Positions 20,804-32,433 of a stretch of DNA of 64,000 bases are shown in pieces. Source of the stretch: Vibrio sp. Hep-1b-8 (GTDB lineage: Bacteria; Pseudomonadota; Gammaproteobacteria; Enterobacterales; Vibrionaceae); contig NZ_QEWN01000089.1 in the NCBI RefSeq assembly GCF_006124995.1, positions 1 to 64,000 of the forward strand, given 5' to 3'. The position numbers and the translations under genes are program-made. The notes below the pieces were generated by a model. That model was given only the letters and a program-made list of their open reading frames with translations. It was not told the origin of the DNA and did no database searches. The stretch's first letter is position 1. Every line of letters begins with the position of its first letter.

Positions 20804-23368
20804 CTAAAGAAGTTTCTTTAATCGATACAGCTCTTCAAGAGCTTGTCTTGGGGTGAGATCGTCTGGATCGATGTTCGCAAGCGCTTGCTCAACTTCGCTT
20901 GGCTCTGGGATCAAGCTCAGTTGATTGGCGATGTCGACGGCAGGAGATTGGCTTGGTTTTTCACCGTTGAGGCTGAGTTGTTCGAGCTGAGTGAGTTTCG
21001 TGCGAGCATTTTTAATTACGCTCTTCGGTACGCCAGCAAGTCCAGCAACGGCAAGGCCATATGACTTACTTGCTGCCCCTTCTTGCACAGCATGCATAAA
21101 TGCAATGCTGTCACCGTGTTCTACGGCGTCAAGGTGGACGTTCGCCAGATGTGGAATTTGATTCGGCAACTCGGTCAGCTCAAAGTAGTGCGTGGCAAAC
21201 AAGGTCATTGAGCCTAGCTGTTTTGCTAGCCACTCTGCACTGGCCCAAGCCAGAGATAGACCATCGTATGTACTGGTGCCTCGACCAATTTCATCCATCA
21301 ACACTAGGCTGTTTGCGGTTGCATTGTGAAGAATATTGGCGGTTTCTGTCATTTCAACCATAAAAGTCGATCGTCCTGAAGCCAAATCATCAGATGCACC
21401 AATGCGGGTAAAAATACGGTCGATTGAGCCAATTTGTGCAGATTCAGCCGGTACGTAAGAGCCGATATGAGCCAGTAACGCAATCAAAGCGGTTTGGCGC
21501 ATATACGTGGATTTACCCCCCATGTTAGGGCCTGTAATAATCAGCATCTTGCGCTTTGAGTTGAGCTCAATCGGGTTGGCGATGAAAGGTTCATCCATTA
21601 CTTGTTCAACGACAGGGTGACGACCATTCTGAATCTGAATGCCCGCCTCTTTTGTTAAGTTAGGGCGGCAGTAATCTAAGCTGTCGGCTCGTTCGGCAAG
21701 GTTCTGAAGAACGTCAATTTGCGATACTGCTGAGGCGAGATTCTGCATCTGTTCTAGATGAGGTAGCAATAGGTCAAATAACTCTTCCCAAAGTTGTTTC
21801 TCGACCGCGAGTGCTTTTGATTTCGAGTTTAAAACCTTGTCTTCATGCTCTTTTAGTTCAGGGATGATGTAGCGCTCGGCATTCTTTAACGTTTGGCGGC
21901 GCACATAATGGGGTGGCACAAGGTGACTTTGCCCGCGGCTGACTTGGATGAAGAAACCATGAACATTGTTGTAACCCACCTTTAGGCTGTCAATGCCGTG
22001 GCGTTCGCGTTCCTCTTGTTCGAGTTGATCAAGAAACTCGGTTGCACCATCAGCGAGTTTTCGCCATTCGTCGAGTTCCTCGTTGTAGCCAGTCGCAATA
22101 ACACCACCATCACGAATAACAACGGGTGGATTCTCTTTAATTGCACGTTCGAGCAAGTCACAAACATCGTCCATTGGTGCGGCAAATTGTGCCAGCTTAA
22201 CCAAATAAGGGTTGGCTAGGCTGCCCATGTTTTCTGCTAACTCTGGTAACTGCTGCATGGCAAATCGGAGACGAGCCATGTCACGAGGTCGTGCACTGCG
22301 TAACGCAAGTCGTCCTAAGATACGCTCAATATCCCCAATTTGTTTGAGAACAGGATGGAGTTCAGAGTAGACAGCCTGCTCTTTGAGCTCCGTGATAGCG
22401 TTGAGACGTTGGTTGAGTGTCTCGATGTCTCGCATTGGCTGGTGTAACCAGCGCTTGAGCATGCGACTGCCCATGGCTGTTGCGGTATGGTCGAGCACTC
22501 CCGCCAACGTATTATCTGTACCACCGGCAAGGTTATGGGTGATCTCTAGATTGCGACGTGTCGCTGCATCGAGGATGACTGAGTGATCTTGACGATCAAA
22601 CGTTAAAGAGCGGATATGTGGCAGTGCGGTACGTTGGGTATCTTTTACGTACTGGATAAGACAGCCCGCAGCACACAAGCCGAGTTTGGCGTGTTCAACA
22701 CCAAAGCCAACCAGATCTTTGGTACCAAACTGTTGGTTGAGCTGTTGTTTTGCCGTGTCGAGCTCAAACTCCCACACAGGGCGACGGCGGTTACCATTAC
22801 GGCCGTTCATCAACTGAACTGGTTCAAAGTCCTCGGGGAATAGTAGCTCACGGGGTGCGGTACGTTGCAGCTCTGCGGCCATGGCTTCTTCGGTTTCTGG
22901 CTCCATTAACTGGAAGCGTCCAGAGGTAACGTCAAGTGTTGCGTATCCGAATTTACCGTTGTGATGGTAGATGGCAGCGATTAGATTATCTAAACGCTCA
23001 GAAAGCAGAGCCTCGTCAGTCACTGTACCCGGAGTGACAATACGTACCACGGCGCGTTCGACGGGACCTTTGCTTGTTGCGGGATCGCCAATCTGTTCAC
23101 AAATAGCGACGGACTCACCAAGCTGAACGAGTTTTGCTAAGTACCCTTCGACAGCATGAAAGGGCACACCAGCCATAGGAATAGGCTCACCAGCGGATGC
23201 TCCACGCTTAGTCAGCGATATGTCTAATAGCTGAGATGCGCGCTTGGCATCATTGTAGAAGAGTTCATAGAAGTCTCCCATTCGATAAAACAGCAAAATA
23301 TCTGGGTTCTCAGCTTTGAGCTTGAGATATTGCTGCATCATAGGTGTGTGTTTTTGTTCAGCTTTCAC
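20804..23368 (-). CDS. mutS: DNA mismatch repair protein MutS
   Basis: Mismatch-recognition ATPase, 854 aa. I use the GTG at 23368 (reads [14 protein letters not shown]), because the protein from there has normal MutS length and order; the open frame continues another 81 codons upstream, but over the divergent pncC start, with a non-family sequence. The mismatch-wedge [11 protein letters not shown] is near residue 35, Walker [14 protein letters not shown] and the ABC signature [10 protein letters not shown] are near 615-690, and [14 protein letters not shown] is the Walker B. The last 30 residues look like the tetramerisation helices. Confidence 0.96.
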   Translation of the reverse strand: MKAEQKHTPMMQQYLKLKAENPDILLFYRMGDFYELFYNDAKRASQLLDISLTKRGASAGEPIPMAGVPFHAVEGYLAKLVQLGESVAICEQIGDPATSKGPVERAVVRIVTPGTVTDEALLSERLDNLIAAIYHHNGKFGYATLDVTSGRFQLMEPETEEAMAAELQRTAPRELLFPEDFEPVQLMNGRNGNRRRPVWEFELDTAKQQLNQQFGTKDLVGFGVEHAKLGLCAAGCLIQYVKDTQRTALPHIRSLTFDRQDHSVILDAATRRNLEITHNLAGGTDNTLAGVLDHTATAMGSRMLKRWLHQPMRDIETLNQRLNAITELKEQAVYSELHPVLKQIGDIERILGRLALRSARPRDMARLRFAMQQLPELAENMGSLANPYLVKLAQFAAPMDDVCDLLERAIKENPPVVIRDGGVIATGYNEELDEWRKLADGATEFLDQLEQEERERHGIDSLKVGYNNVHGFFIQVSRGQSHLVPPHYVRRQTLKNAERYIIPELKEHEDKVLNSKSKALAVEKQLWEELFDLLLPHLEQMQNLASAVSQIDVLQNLAERADSLDYCRPNLTKEAGIQIQNGRHPVVEQVMDEPFIANPIELNSKRKMLIITGPNMGGKSTYMRQTALIALLAHIGSYVPAESAQIGSIDRIFTRIGASDDLASGRSTFMVEMTETANILHNATANSLVLMDEIGRGTSTYDGLSLAWASAEWLAKQLGSMTLFATHYFELTELPNQIPHLANVHLDAVEHGDSIAFMHAVQEGAASKSYGLAVAGLAGVPKSVIKNARTKLTQLEQLSLNGEKPSQSPAVDIANQLSLIPEPSEVEQALANIDPDDLTPRQALEELYRLKKLL

Positions 23369-23453
23369 GGGCAACGTCTTTCGTTTATTTCTATTGCGGC
23401 TTAGGATACGTGAATAGCCATTCTGCGAAAAGATGCAATAGGGGAATTTAGAC

Positions 23454-23945
23454 ATGGAATCACAGCAAATTCTGTCACTAAAGTTGGGTGAGCAACTTAG
23501 CCAACGTGGTTTTGTTCTCACGACAGCAGAATCTTGTACGGGTGGAGGTGTCTCCGCGGCGATTACCGACATAGCCGGAAGTTCAGGTTGGTTTGACCGT
23601 GCTTTTATCACCTATAGCAACGAAGCCAAAATGGAGATGCTTGGGGTAAAGGAACAAACGCTTGAATCCCATGGCGCTGTCAGTGAACAGACGGTTGAAG
23701 AAATGGTAAAAGGTGCGCTGGCCAATTCGAATGCCAACATTGGCGTATCGATCAGTGGTATTGCTGGGCCAGGAGGGGCGACAGAAGGTAAGCCTGTCGG
23801 TACAGTCTGTATTGGCTGGGCAGACAAAAGTGGCTGGTTGAAAGTGACGACCTATTACTTTGCTGGCAACCGTTCTCAAGTGCGTCAACAGGCTGTCGAA
23901 GTGGCTTTGAAAGTACTGTACGAACAGTTGGAAAGTGACAGCTAA
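23454..23945 (+). CDS. pncC: Nicotinamide-nucleotide amidohydrolase PncC (CinA C-terminal type)
   Basis: Converts NMN to nicotinate mononucleotide plus ammonia in the pyridine nucleotide cycle. 163 aa, the stand-alone CinA_C form found next to recA in many gammaproteobacteria. [15 protein letters not shown] holds the catalytic Ser/Lys region; [20 protein letters not shown] is the second family block. It lies immediately upstream of recA on the same strand. Confidence 0.95.
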   Translation: MESQQILSLKLGEQLSQRGFVLTTAESCTGGGVSAAITDIAGSSGWFDRAFITYSNEAKMEMLGVKEQTLESHGAVSEQTVEEMVKGALANSNANIGVSISGIAGPGGATEGKPVGTVCIGWADKSGWLKVTTYYFAGNRSQVRQQAVEVALKVLYEQLESDS

Positions 23946-24020
23946 TGATTGCTGGAATAATTTAAAGTGATTAAAAATCAGATGGATATCATCAAATTTC
24001 AAAAAAAATCCCCACAGCTA

Positions 24021-24048
24021 TGGACACTGTATGAATCAACAGTATAAT
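24021..24048 (+). promoter_or_regulatory. recA promoter with LexA (SOS) box
   Basis: TGGACA (-35), 16 bases, TATAAT (-10). The spacer is filled by CTGTATGAATCAACAG at 24027-24042, a perfect CTGT-N8-ACAG LexA box, so LexA would block polymerase directly. In the present arrangement this SOS promoter drives the truncated recA and, with no clear terminator after it, probably reads into the island. Confidence 0.92.
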
Positions 24049-24114
24049 GGCTTTCATTGATTGCTTAGCAAAAAAGCTGAGCGGAAGAATTTGATTGATA
24101 TTCATCAGCATTAG

Positions 24115-24831
<717 letters not shown>

Positions 24832-24868
24832 GTGTGTGTCGGTTATTTCGGTCAAACTCGAAACTGAT

Positions 24869-24897
24869 TTGACAGAGGGTATGCAAAAAACCTAATA
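24869..24897 (+). promoter_or_regulatory. Possible own promoter of island recA
   Basis: A perfect TTGACA at 24869-24874, then 17 bases, then CTAATA, a poor -10. No CTGT-N8-ACAG LexA box lies between 24780 and the ATG at 24939. Weak constitutive expression is possible; not proven. Confidence 0.35.
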
Positions 24898-24938
24898 GAC
24901 AGTTTACAAGATTTAAACAAATTCAAAGGTGAAAGAAG

Positions 24939-25985
24939 ATGGACGAAAATAAGCAGAAAGCACTAGCCGCTGCCCTAGGTCAAATTGAAAAGCAATTCGG
25001 CAAGGGTTCGATCATGAAATTGGGCGATAACCGCACAATGGACGTTGAAACTGTTTCAACTGGTTCGCTGGCTCTAGATATTGCGCTAGGTGCAGGTGGT
25101 CTTCCAATGGGTCGTATCGTTGAAATCTACGGCCCAGAGTCTTCTGGTAAAACAACGTTAACTCTGGAAGTAATTGCAGCAGCTCAGAAGCAAGGCAAGA
25201 CATGTGCATTTATCGATGCTGAACACGCACTAGATCCTATCTATGCACGAAAACTAGGTGTTGATATTGATGCACTACTTGTTTCTCAGCCAGATACGGG
25301 TGAGCAAGCGCTAGAAATCTGTGATGCATTAGCTCGTTCTGGTGCAATCGATGTTCTTGTTGTCGACTCTGTTGCAGCTCTGACACCAAAAGCTGAAATC
25401 GAAGGCGAGATGGGCGACAGTCATATGGGTCTGCAAGCACGTATGCTTTCTCAAGCAATGCGTAAGCTAACAGGTAACCTAAAACAGTCTAACTGTATGT
25501 GTATTTTCATCAACCAAATCCGAATGAAGATCGGGGTCATGTTTGGAAATCCTGAGACAACTACTGGCGGAAACGCCTTGAAGTTCTATGCTTCTGTACG
25601 TTTAGATATTCGCCGTACAGGCTCTATTAAAGAAGGTGATGAAGTAGTTGGTAACGAAACTCGCATCAAAGTAGTGAAGAACAAAATTGCTGCACCATTT
25701 AAACAAGCTGAGACTCAAATCTTATACGGACAAGGCTTCAACCGCTTCGGTGAACTAATTGACCTAGGTGTAAAGCATAAGTTGGTTGATAAGGCTGGTG
25801 CTTGGTACAGTTACAATGGGGATAAGATTGGTCAGGGTAAGGCTAACGCATGCAAATTTATTAGCGAAAATAGCCAAATAGCTCAAGAGTTAGACTCAAA
25901 ACTGCGTGAACTATTGCTAACTCCAGCGACCCTTGAGGCTAAAGGTGACGATGTAGCCGACCAAGCGGAAGATGAAGCCTTTTAA
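24939..25985 (+). CDS. recA: Complete island-borne RecA (348 aa)
   Basis: Full recombinase and SOS co-protease, the same length as the gene it replaces. By my alignment it differs from the host fragment at about 11 of the first 206 residues, all conservative; the C-terminal tail is much more different (ends EDEAF, not EQEEF). Walker [10 protein letters not shown] at 65-73 and both DNA-binding loops are intact. Many synonymous differences show long separation from the host copy, yet a 50-base block is identical (24631-24680 and 25434-25483). The stop codon overlaps the next gene's ATG (TAATG), making recA the first gene of the recombinase operon. One oddity is Cys in the C-terminal NACKF where the host has NAGKF. 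Confidence 0.97.
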   Translation: MDENKQKALAAALGQIEKQFGKGSIMKLGDNRTMDVETVSTGSLALDIALGAGGLPMGRIVEIYGPESSGKTTLTLEVIAAAQKQGKTCAFIDAEHALDPIYARKLGVDIDALLVSQPDTGEQALEICDALARSGAIDVLVVDSVAALTPKAEIEGEMGDSHMGLQARMLSQAMRKLTGNLKQSNCMCIFINQIRMKIGVMFGNPETTTGGNALKFYASVRLDIRRTGSIKEGDEVVGNETRIKVVKNKIAAPFKQAETQILYGQGFNRFGELIDLGVKHKLVDKAGAWYSYNGDKIGQGKANACKFISENSQIAQELDSKLRELLLTPATLEAKGDDVADQAEDEAF

Positions 25986-28063
25986 TGCAGAAGGTCAACT
26001 TTATTGTTGAAAGTAGAGAATACTGCTTTAGAAAAGCAGGGTTCTCTACCCTATTCCACCCTGAATTCATAAGTTCACTATGTGACGTCCCAGACCTAAT
26101 AGACGGGCTTAAGAACTCGACATTCGGAGGGCACTGGCAAGGGATAAAACTATTCCTTACATATTTGGTCGAAGAAGCCCCCACCCTATATAACTCAATC
26201 AAGTTTTCTAATACCCCTTACCAGCCTGTTCAAGATACATACACTTGGACGACAGCTCTTCTTGCTTACCGCCAATGGATATTAATAGAGCGAGAAACTA
26301 ATGTACGTGCCAACAAGTCGCTATCTTCATTGAATTGGTGGCTCACTCGGTTGCAGTCTGCAAAGAGCATTCCATTCTTTGATGGAGTTGCAAGATACCC
26401 AACTCCGAAAGTCAGAAATAGAAAAAAGCCGAGTACCATTATCGACACTCACCTTCCGGAGCATGTATTGAAGGTTTTGGGTGCCATGAATTTGGAAGAG
26501 CCAGATGAAATTAAGCGGATTTATACTCACACGAGATATGAAATCAGCCTACTTGAGGAGAAACCAAGTGGCTTTGATGAGCTTCCTCCTCACGACCAAT
26601 CGCGTTGGGTTTTAGAAACAAGACTAGCCACCTTGAGAGAAGGTATAGAAACTCAGTTTTTAGAAGCAAAACACATCCGACTTGAAGGTCTTAAAGCAAT
26701 TAGACAACACCGTCACTTAGTTCCTTTAATTGACAACCTACTAAGTTGGAGAAAAGGTGTAGGCTCAGGAAAATCGAATCCATATAAAAGTGATGCACAT
26801 GCATTGGGGTATGAAGCTTTCCGAAACGCGCTGCTTTCATGGTTTTGGTATAAGAACAAAAAGCTACAACTAAAAGAAACCGTAAACACAGGTCATTACA
26901 GGACTGCCATCAAGAACTTCAACGAAATAAGGTTAGAAGAGAATCTACCAGTCGAAGAGTTCAAATGGGATGACCGTTGGTTTGCAGAACGATTGGGATG
27001 CGGGGAAAGCCTTATTGCACCTGCTACCTTGATGCTTGTATTTGACCACTGTGTAAATCCGACATCAGCTTATGATATTGAGAATAAACCACTATCGAAT
27101 GAATTTGGAGTACCTGTCCTTCACTGGGTGAAGAATCGTGCAAAAAGCTCACTATTCAAGCTCTTACCAATAAATGCCTCTGTAAGTACAGATGAGGTAA
27201 TTAGGGTCGTAGCTAATGCCACGAGGGTGTATCGAAGTTACCTTTTGGATGAGTTTAACATCATTGATAAGCACCTCTTCCTAAACTACCACAGCAGTAA
27301 AGAGCAAAAGACAGGTCTATTTATCCCTCGTAAGCCAGAATGGGCAACTTTTGCTAACTACACGAAAAGTGCATTGTCGAAGGCGAGTGGCGCTGAATGG
27401 ACATCTACTGCAAATCAATTGAGAAATAGCATTCTTTTACTTATAGCCTTAGATGATGGGGTTGAAGGGCTTAAGAAAGAAGCTCAACACAGTGACGCTA
27501 ACGGGAGTTCAGCGGTATCAACCAGATATGCAGACAAGGCTCTAGTACGGTTGCAACATAACGAGTCCATGCGTGAATTTAAAGAGTGGCTCCAAACCAT
27601 TATTACATTAAGCATTGAGGGTGCTGCTGAAAAACTTGGTGTCGATCCTGATGAATACAAAAAACGGGCAGAGATGACCGTTAGGTATAGGTTTGGAGGG
27701 TTGGGCTGCAATAACCCGAAGGCAGGCACCCAAGAAGGAACGGTGAAGGGGGTCACATGTAACAAAATAGCTCGATGCTTATTTTGTCCGCAACGCAGGA
27801 ATGTATTTATTGAGACTGTTCAAAATTTAGTTCACCTATTGCAATGGGAGGAAGCGTTAACTCTTGGTGCTGAGCGTAAAGAGATAGACCCAAAAGCACC
27901 GAACTGGTTTTTTTGGATGGCTTTTATCAGAGAAATGCTTCGCAGAATGACAGAGGACGACATAGCAAGCGGAAGAAAACAAGCGATGCTGGCTGAGGCG
28001 AAAAGTATTGTTGCATCAACGCCAAACCCTTACTTGGCTATTGACTTCAAGGAGGTTGTCTAA
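25985..28063 (+). CDS. Large tyrosine-recombinase-like protein 1, degenerate (692 aa)
   Basis: First gene of the recombinase module, translationally coupled to island recA. The region around residues 475-518 resembles the end of a tyrosine recombinase catalytic domain: NQLRNS with R480 in the HxxR place (His not obvious), QHS with H502, and RYAD with Y515. I cannot find a clear first-box Arg, so catalysis is doubtful. A C-terminal Cys group (C575, C592, C598, C601) suggests a zinc site. Probably acts with the next proteins in a multi-recombinase complex, as TnpA/TnpB/TnpC do for Tn554-type elements (analogy, not proven). GTG of the next gene follows directly after its stop. Confidence 0.75.
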   Translation: MQKVNFIVESREYCFRKAGFSTLFHPEFISSLCDVPDLIDGLKNSTFGGHWQGIKLFLTYLVEEAPTLYNSIKFSNTPYQPVQDTYTWTTALLAYRQWILIERETNVRANKSLSSLNWWLTRLQSAKSIPFFDGVARYPTPKVRNRKKPSTIIDTHLPEHVLKVLGAMNLEEPDEIKRIYTHTRYEISLLEEKPSGFDELPPHDQSRWVLETRLATLREGIETQFLEAKHIRLEGLKAIRQHRHLVPLIDNLLSWRKGVGSGKSNPYKSDAHALGYEAFRNALLSWFWYKNKKLQLKETVNTGHYRTAIKNFNEIRLEENLPVEEFKWDDRWFAERLGCGESLIAPATLMLVFDHCVNPTSAYDIENKPLSNEFGVPVLHWVKNRAKSSLFKLLPINASVSTDEVIRVVANATRVYRSYLLDEFNIIDKHLFLNYHSSKEQKTGLFIPRKPEWATFANYTKSALSKASGAEWTSTANQLRNSILLLIALDDGVEGLKKEAQHSDANGSSAVSTRYADKALVRLQHNESMREFKEWLQTIITLSIEGAAEKLGVDPDEYKKRAEMTVRYRFGGLGCNNPKAGTQEGTVKGVTCNKIARCLFCPQRRNVFIETVQNLVHLLQWEEALTLGAERKEIDPKAPNWFFWMAFIREMLRRMTEDDIASGRKQAMLAEAKSIVASTPNPYLAIDFKEVV

Positions 28064-30406
28064 GTGGTTTCACTGATGAAATTTAGTGATTACATTCAAT
28101 TGCCCCGTCATGAACAAGAAGTGCTAAAGGCTGCCGTTAAATGTAGTGGCTTTAGGCTGAGCAGTATTATCTCAATGGAGTTTGATTGGCTTATTGAGGG
28201 TGACTTCGAAGACCATCGTTGGGTGATTAAAATCGGAAATAAGAAGGAGACTATTAATTGGGACTCCACTTTCCCAGCCCCTATTCGTAGAGATAGCAAA
28301 AACACTGTTTTGTTAGGTAAAGGGCGGAAGATCAGTGATAACCCATTGATTATCGAGGATATGAAAGTTGCTTTTATCATAGTTAAAATGACAAAACCTA
28401 ATATCAAATTATCCCTCGATAACGCCAGTGGTTGCAGGTCATTTGCATATTCATTAAAGCGCTATGTAACAGATGTAATGATGTCACCACACATGCTGAA
28501 CCCATCGATGTTAAAGAGGACTACCTTTGACAGGGTTATGGAGGCGGCATCTAACAAAAGGTCGATAACTTTGGGCTATGCGGAGATCATCAAACGTTAT
28601 TTCGAACAAACTAAACTTGATGATATTCCAGTCCAGTATACGCCTGCCAATAGATACCCTCCTCAACTGGATGTTGCGTACCTAAAGAAAGAGCTAGGTT
28701 TAGACCCAGAAGTTTACAGAGCTGATGACAACGTAAAGGCGATTCTTGGTCGAAAAGAGCAAGAGATGATAGGTGCGCTAGCAATAAAGGGGTTCAAGCC
28801 ACGGTACGCGGCTGCACTTGAGAAAACAGCTTATTCGACCAAGACAAACAGAGCAACATACGAAGATTTTCTATCGGCAGTTGAGGGGGCACATAAGGCG
28901 TACAGGTTGCTGCCTCACCTATTCAATTACGATTTTGCGCCATACACATTTGAAAGAAATGCTCTTTTAGAAAATCAGAACTTTGATGAGAAGCTCGATT
29001 TAGCTGGACGGACTCGTGATATTCCCCCGCTAACTTTCCTACAAATGATGGATGCAGCGGCTCGATTCGTTCTGGATTATGCGGATGAGCTTCTAGAGGC
29101 AGAAAAGTATTTGCGACAAAAATATGAGGAATATATCGAACAGGGGCTTTCACCTGAAGCTGTAACTGATCGTACCAATATTGACGCTCGAAATTGGAGA
29201 TGTAGTGATGATCGTAAGCACTCCCCTTTTCCTTTAGGTGCTTACAAGCACACTCAGAAAGGTAACGAAGCAAGCAAGAAGTATCCTCAAGAAGTCATTG
29301 ATTTAATTAGGCTATCTATACGAAATGGTGAAGAGTCGGCGACCACTCGTGAACGATTTAAGTTAACACGGGCGCAGTATAATTCATTAAAGCGAAGGCT
29401 TGTTCTTCACCCAAACAATGGTGGAATGTCATTGCAAAAGGCTATCTACCAGTACCTTATATTCTCGTGTACTGTCATTATCTTTGCGTTGACAGCTAGG
29501 CGTGAGTCAGAGGTTTACTCTTTGAAGGCTGGCTGTGTTTCCTGCGATGCCTCAAATAAGCTATGGATAAACGGCTACGTTGCCAAAACACTACAGGATG
29601 AATACAACTTTTCGACAGTTTCTTTGGTAGGGAAGGCCGTAAAAATTCTGGAAAAGCTTAGTGCCTCTGCCCGTAAAAAGCTTGGAACCGATTCACTTTT
29701 TGTCTTCGAAGATACCTATCAGCGAGATGCACCTAGAAACCTAAACAGAATCAATGACGTGGCTGAGAGATTCTTTGATTTTATCGGTGCAGAACGAGAT
29801 GAAAATGGTAAGCACTGGAGGCTTTCAGAGCACCAATTTAGACGATTTTTCGCCGTGATGTATTTTTATCACTACGAGGACGCAAAAGCCGATGCCCTAA
29901 TGCATGAGTTTAAACATGTTGATTGGGGTATGACAGAGGTTTATCTAACATTAAGAGCCGCTGGTGCAATGAAAAGGGAACTGGCTAAAGCCAACCGCTC
30001 TGTAATTAATGACCGGATATATGACTATCTTGTGCGAGAGAACGTTGGTGGCAAGATGCTTCCTAGACTCAAAGCGGAAGTGGCAGAATCGATAAAATCT
30101 GTCGCAGATGTCAGGAACAAACGAGATCGTGCAATTCGGAAGATTGCAGAGCACAGCTATGTCATCGATTTTATTAGCACTGGTATTTGTTTCGGTGCTA
30201 CACCATCGTTATCAGATTCTGGTTGCTGTAATTGCCACGATGAAGCCCTTGGTAAGGCTCTAATCCATAAAGCTTCTAATGATATGTGTTCAGGATGTCC
30301 GGCGCAGTTGACGGTTCCAGAGATTGCTAAGGGACATATCAAATTACTCGAAGACAACGGGCAATCAGACATCTTAATGGAGGTATGTAGTGGCTGCGAG
30401 AGGTAA
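28064..30406 (+). CDS. Large tyrosine recombinase 2 with C-terminal Cys cluster (780 aa)
   Basis: Starts GTG with AAGGAGG eight bases upstream, one base after the previous stop. A full set of candidate catalytic residues is visible: R480 in TARRESEV, K508, H590-Q-F-R593, H618 in KHVDWG, and Y627 in TEVYLTL. Beyond the catalytic domain lies a Cys-rich tail (C709, C721, C722, C724, C742, C745, C775, C778) that probably binds zinc. The N-terminal 440 residues are unlike small integrases and probably form DNA-binding and protein-contact domains. Its end overlaps the next gene by 17 bases. Confidence 0.85.
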   Translation: MVSLMKFSDYIQLPRHEQEVLKAAVKCSGFRLSSIISMEFDWLIEGDFEDHRWVIKIGNKKETINWDSTFPAPIRRDSKNTVLLGKGRKISDNPLIIEDMKVAFIIVKMTKPNIKLSLDNASGCRSFAYSLKRYVTDVMMSPHMLNPSMLKRTTFDRVMEAASNKRSITLGYAEIIKRYFEQTKLDDIPVQYTPANRYPPQLDVAYLKKELGLDPEVYRADDNVKAILGRKEQEMIGALAIKGFKPRYAAALEKTAYSTKTNRATYEDFLSAVEGAHKAYRLLPHLFNYDFAPYTFERNALLENQNFDEKLDLAGRTRDIPPLTFLQMMDAAARFVLDYADELLEAEKYLRQKYEEYIEQGLSPEAVTDRTNIDARNWRCSDDRKHSPFPLGAYKHTQKGNEASKKYPQEVIDLIRLSIRNGEESATTRERFKLTRAQYNSLKRRLVLHPNNGGMSLQKAIYQYLIFSCTVIIFALTARRESEVYSLKAGCVSCDASNKLWINGYVAKTLQDEYNFSTVSLVGKAVKILEKLSASARKKLGTDSLFVFEDTYQRDAPRNLNRINDVAERFFDFIGAERDENGKHWRLSEHQFRRFFAVMYFYHYEDAKADALMHEFKHVDWGMTEVYLTLRAAGAMKRELAKANRSVINDRIYDYLVRENVGGKMLPRLKAEVAESIKSVADVRNKRDRAIRKIAEHSYVIDFISTGICFGATPSLSDSGCCNCHDEALGKALIHKASNDMCSGCPAQLTVPEIAKGHIKLLEDNGQSDILMEVCSGCER

Positions 30407-30923
30407 ACCTAACAAAGGTCATGAGAACGTTCGTAAGCATGCAGAAGAATCCAGAAAACAATCTCTAGATAGGTTAAAAGCGCGAATTGCACTCTTCAGG
30501 AGGTTGATCAATAAACGTAAGGAAAACCTTATTTCGATGGAGGGGTTACCACGTAATCCGACGAAGTTTTTGGATGATGGCTGGTTACCCGAAGTTACCA
30601 ACCCCGCTGAAATAAAGGTGTCCAGAGCAACCTTATACAAAAAAGAAGATGAGTTCATTTCTAAATTGAATGAAGTCACAACTCTATGTAAGGCCGTCAA
30701 AGAACCAGAAAATGTTGCTAAAGAAAAAAAAGCGTCAGAGGCTGAAATTGAGAGGCTTACTATCCGCACTCAAAACCTTGCTGAGTTAAACACTCAGATT
30801 GAACATGAGTACCAACAACAGATAGAGGAGTTGCAGACCCGGATTTCAGAACTGCTTGAGGAGAATGAGCGCTTGGAATCCATTCTTGCGAATAGGAGTA
30901 GCAATGTTACATCCATCTTCTAG
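30390..30923 (+). CDS. Small coiled-coil accessory protein of the recombinase module (177 aa)
   Basis: GTG start at 30390 with GGAGG seven bases upstream, inside the end of the previous gene. Residues 8-50 are strongly basic helix; KVSRATLYKKEDEF near residue 80 looks like a short helix-turn-helix; residues about 110-170 form a long coiled coil rich in Glu, Leu and Gln. This layout resembles the TnpC-type small proteins that accompany paired tyrosine recombinases. Likely role: accessory DNA-binding or directionality factor (inference). It overlaps the third recombinase gene by 20 bases. Confidence 0.75.
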   Translation: MAARGKPNKGHENVRKHAEESRKQSLDRLKARIALFRRLINKRKENLISMEGLPRNPTKFLDDGWLPEVTNPAEIKVSRATLYKKEDEFISKLNEVTTLCKAVKEPENVAKEKKASEAEIERLTIRTQNLAELNTQIEHEYQQQIEELQTRISELLEENERLESILANRSSNVTSIF

Positions 30924-32304
30924 TGGTACCCAACTTAAGCTGAGCCAAAATCCACGTCATTTCAGGCTAGAGACAATTAGGTTGTCCGAGCATTTTCAGA
31001 TAGATGGAACCGAGCTTCCAAGGTTGCCTTTCGTTCTAGATCAGGATGGAAGGCCACATCAAGTAATTAACGCCTATATTCGGCACAGAGCTGTTGTGCA
31101 AGGAATGGATATTGATAGCACTATTTATCAGGATTCGCTGAATATTGTCATAACATACAATGCTTTAGCTGGTTTGGTGCGTGGAATTGAGACTAGGTGG
31201 TCAATACGTGGTGGTGTTGATATCACAACCGCTTCAGCTTCGAATAAGTTCCATGATTGCTGGCTTAACAGTTCAAGATCAAGATTCAGAAGAATACTAA
31301 AGACTTGGAAAGTCGAGAAAAGAAAAGATGGTTACGACCCTAATACGCTGAACAGCTATATCAGGGCATTCGTTCGTTTTTTATGGTGGACTAACAAAAG
31401 GGGTTATTCCCAAAATCTAATTGGAATCCATGATCAGGGTACTCCGGCTTATCCTGTACCAGTTGATAAACCGAAATCTAGTAAAAAGTCCGTCACTAGA
31501 GCTGATTATCATATTCCTTGGCTTCTTGATGAACCAATTTCCACACCAAGAAAAAAGAGAGCCATCATAAACAAAACTGATCTCGCTCTTAAATCAACGT
31601 TTGAGCGCTCTGAAAATGAAAACCTCAGTGAACGCTCCAACGTCGTAGCCGAACGTGACTACCTGATGCTAAGACTAATGAGAGAGGCAGGGCCACGTGT
31701 TTCCGAAGTGACCACATTGAAAAAGTCTGCGTTCCTAGAAAAGCCACAGTATGACGAAACTGGCAATGTTGTCTTAATCGACACATCAGTGACTAAAGGC
31801 AGAGGAAAGTATTCTCGACCACTAGAGGTTCCAAAAGAATTGTACATAGCTATTAGGGATTACATTGAGGAAGAGGTTTCTGATGACCTAATTCCTAAAA
31901 CCAGATCAAACAAGATATCCAAAGCAGACGAAGAGTACCTATTCCCGTCTAGCAAAACGGGTAAACCATTGAAACGCCAAACAATAAATAAGAAGTTGAA
32001 ACCTTTTGAACTTAGCCCTCACGATTTACGAAAAGTTAGTGCGACAGAGTACGGAGTGGTTTGCATTAACGCAGGGTTCGATAAACCCACATCGTTGCTA
32101 TTGATTGGTGAGTTTCTGGGGCATTCTTCACGTTCAAGAGGTAAAACCGCCGAGTACCATTACACATTAGCGTTTGAGATGTGTCAGCGAGACAAAATGG
32201 GTTCAATTGGTTCATTGAAGGCCGATATTATCGCCAAGGATGTCATGATAGAAAAGCTAATGAAGGATGTTGAAGAGTTGAAAAAGAAGGTTTCAGAACA
32301 GTAA
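30904..32304 (+). CDS. Tyrosine recombinase 3 (466 aa)
   Basis: Site-specific integrase of the phage-integrase/XerCD fold. I start at the ATG at 30904, with AGGAG five bases upstream, rather than at further-upstream TTG/ATG codons that overlap the coiled-coil gene more and lack a binding site. SAM-like core-binding domain about 70-170; catalytic residues R265 (GPRVSEV), K298 (TKGRGK), H373-D-L-R376, H407 (LGHSS) and Y418 or Y420 (AEYHY). A basic coiled coil closes the protein (440-466). Last gene of the recA-recombinase operon; the next genes face the other way. Confidence 0.92.
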   Translation: MLHPSSSGTQLKLSQNPRHFRLETIRLSEHFQIDGTELPRLPFVLDQDGRPHQVINAYIRHRAVVQGMDIDSTIYQDSLNIVITYNALAGLVRGIETRWSIRGGVDITTASASNKFHDCWLNSSRSRFRRILKTWKVEKRKDGYDPNTLNSYIRAFVRFLWWTNKRGYSQNLIGIHDQGTPAYPVPVDKPKSSKKSVTRADYHIPWLLDEPISTPRKKRAIINKTDLALKSTFERSENENLSERSNVVAERDYLMLRLMREAGPRVSEVTTLKKSAFLEKPQYDETGNVVLIDTSVTKGRGKYSRPLEVPKELYIAIRDYIEEEVSDDLIPKTRSNKISKADEEYLFPSSKTGKPLKRQTINKKLKPFELSPHDLRKVSATEYGVVCINAGFDKPTSLLLIGEFLGHSSRSRGKTAEYHYTLAFEMCQRDKMGSIGSLKADIIAKDVMIEKLMKDVEELKKKVSEQ

Positions 32305-32412
32305 CCATATATAAAATGACCCAACTACAAAGTAAGTCAGATAAGGCTATGGTGAGAAGGGTATTTTAACATGCGCAAGATTTTTGGGCGTTTCTGTGTC
32401 ACAGACCCTGTA

Positions 32413-32433
32413 AGCACACCTTTGGACAGAAGT
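32413..32433. repeat. Cargo-spacer repeat A, copy 1
   Basis: 21 bases beginning GCACACCT and ending TGGACAGAAGTG; the copy at 41629-41649 differs at one position. TGGACA(A/G)AAGTG recurs at 39347-39358 and 43258-43269. All copies lie in spacers between cargo units. Confidence 0.7.

Noticed and set aside
23369..23611. Open frame extending mutS upstream by 81 codons
   Set aside because: It overlaps the divergent pncC start, does not resemble MutS, and the GTG at 23368 gives normal family length.
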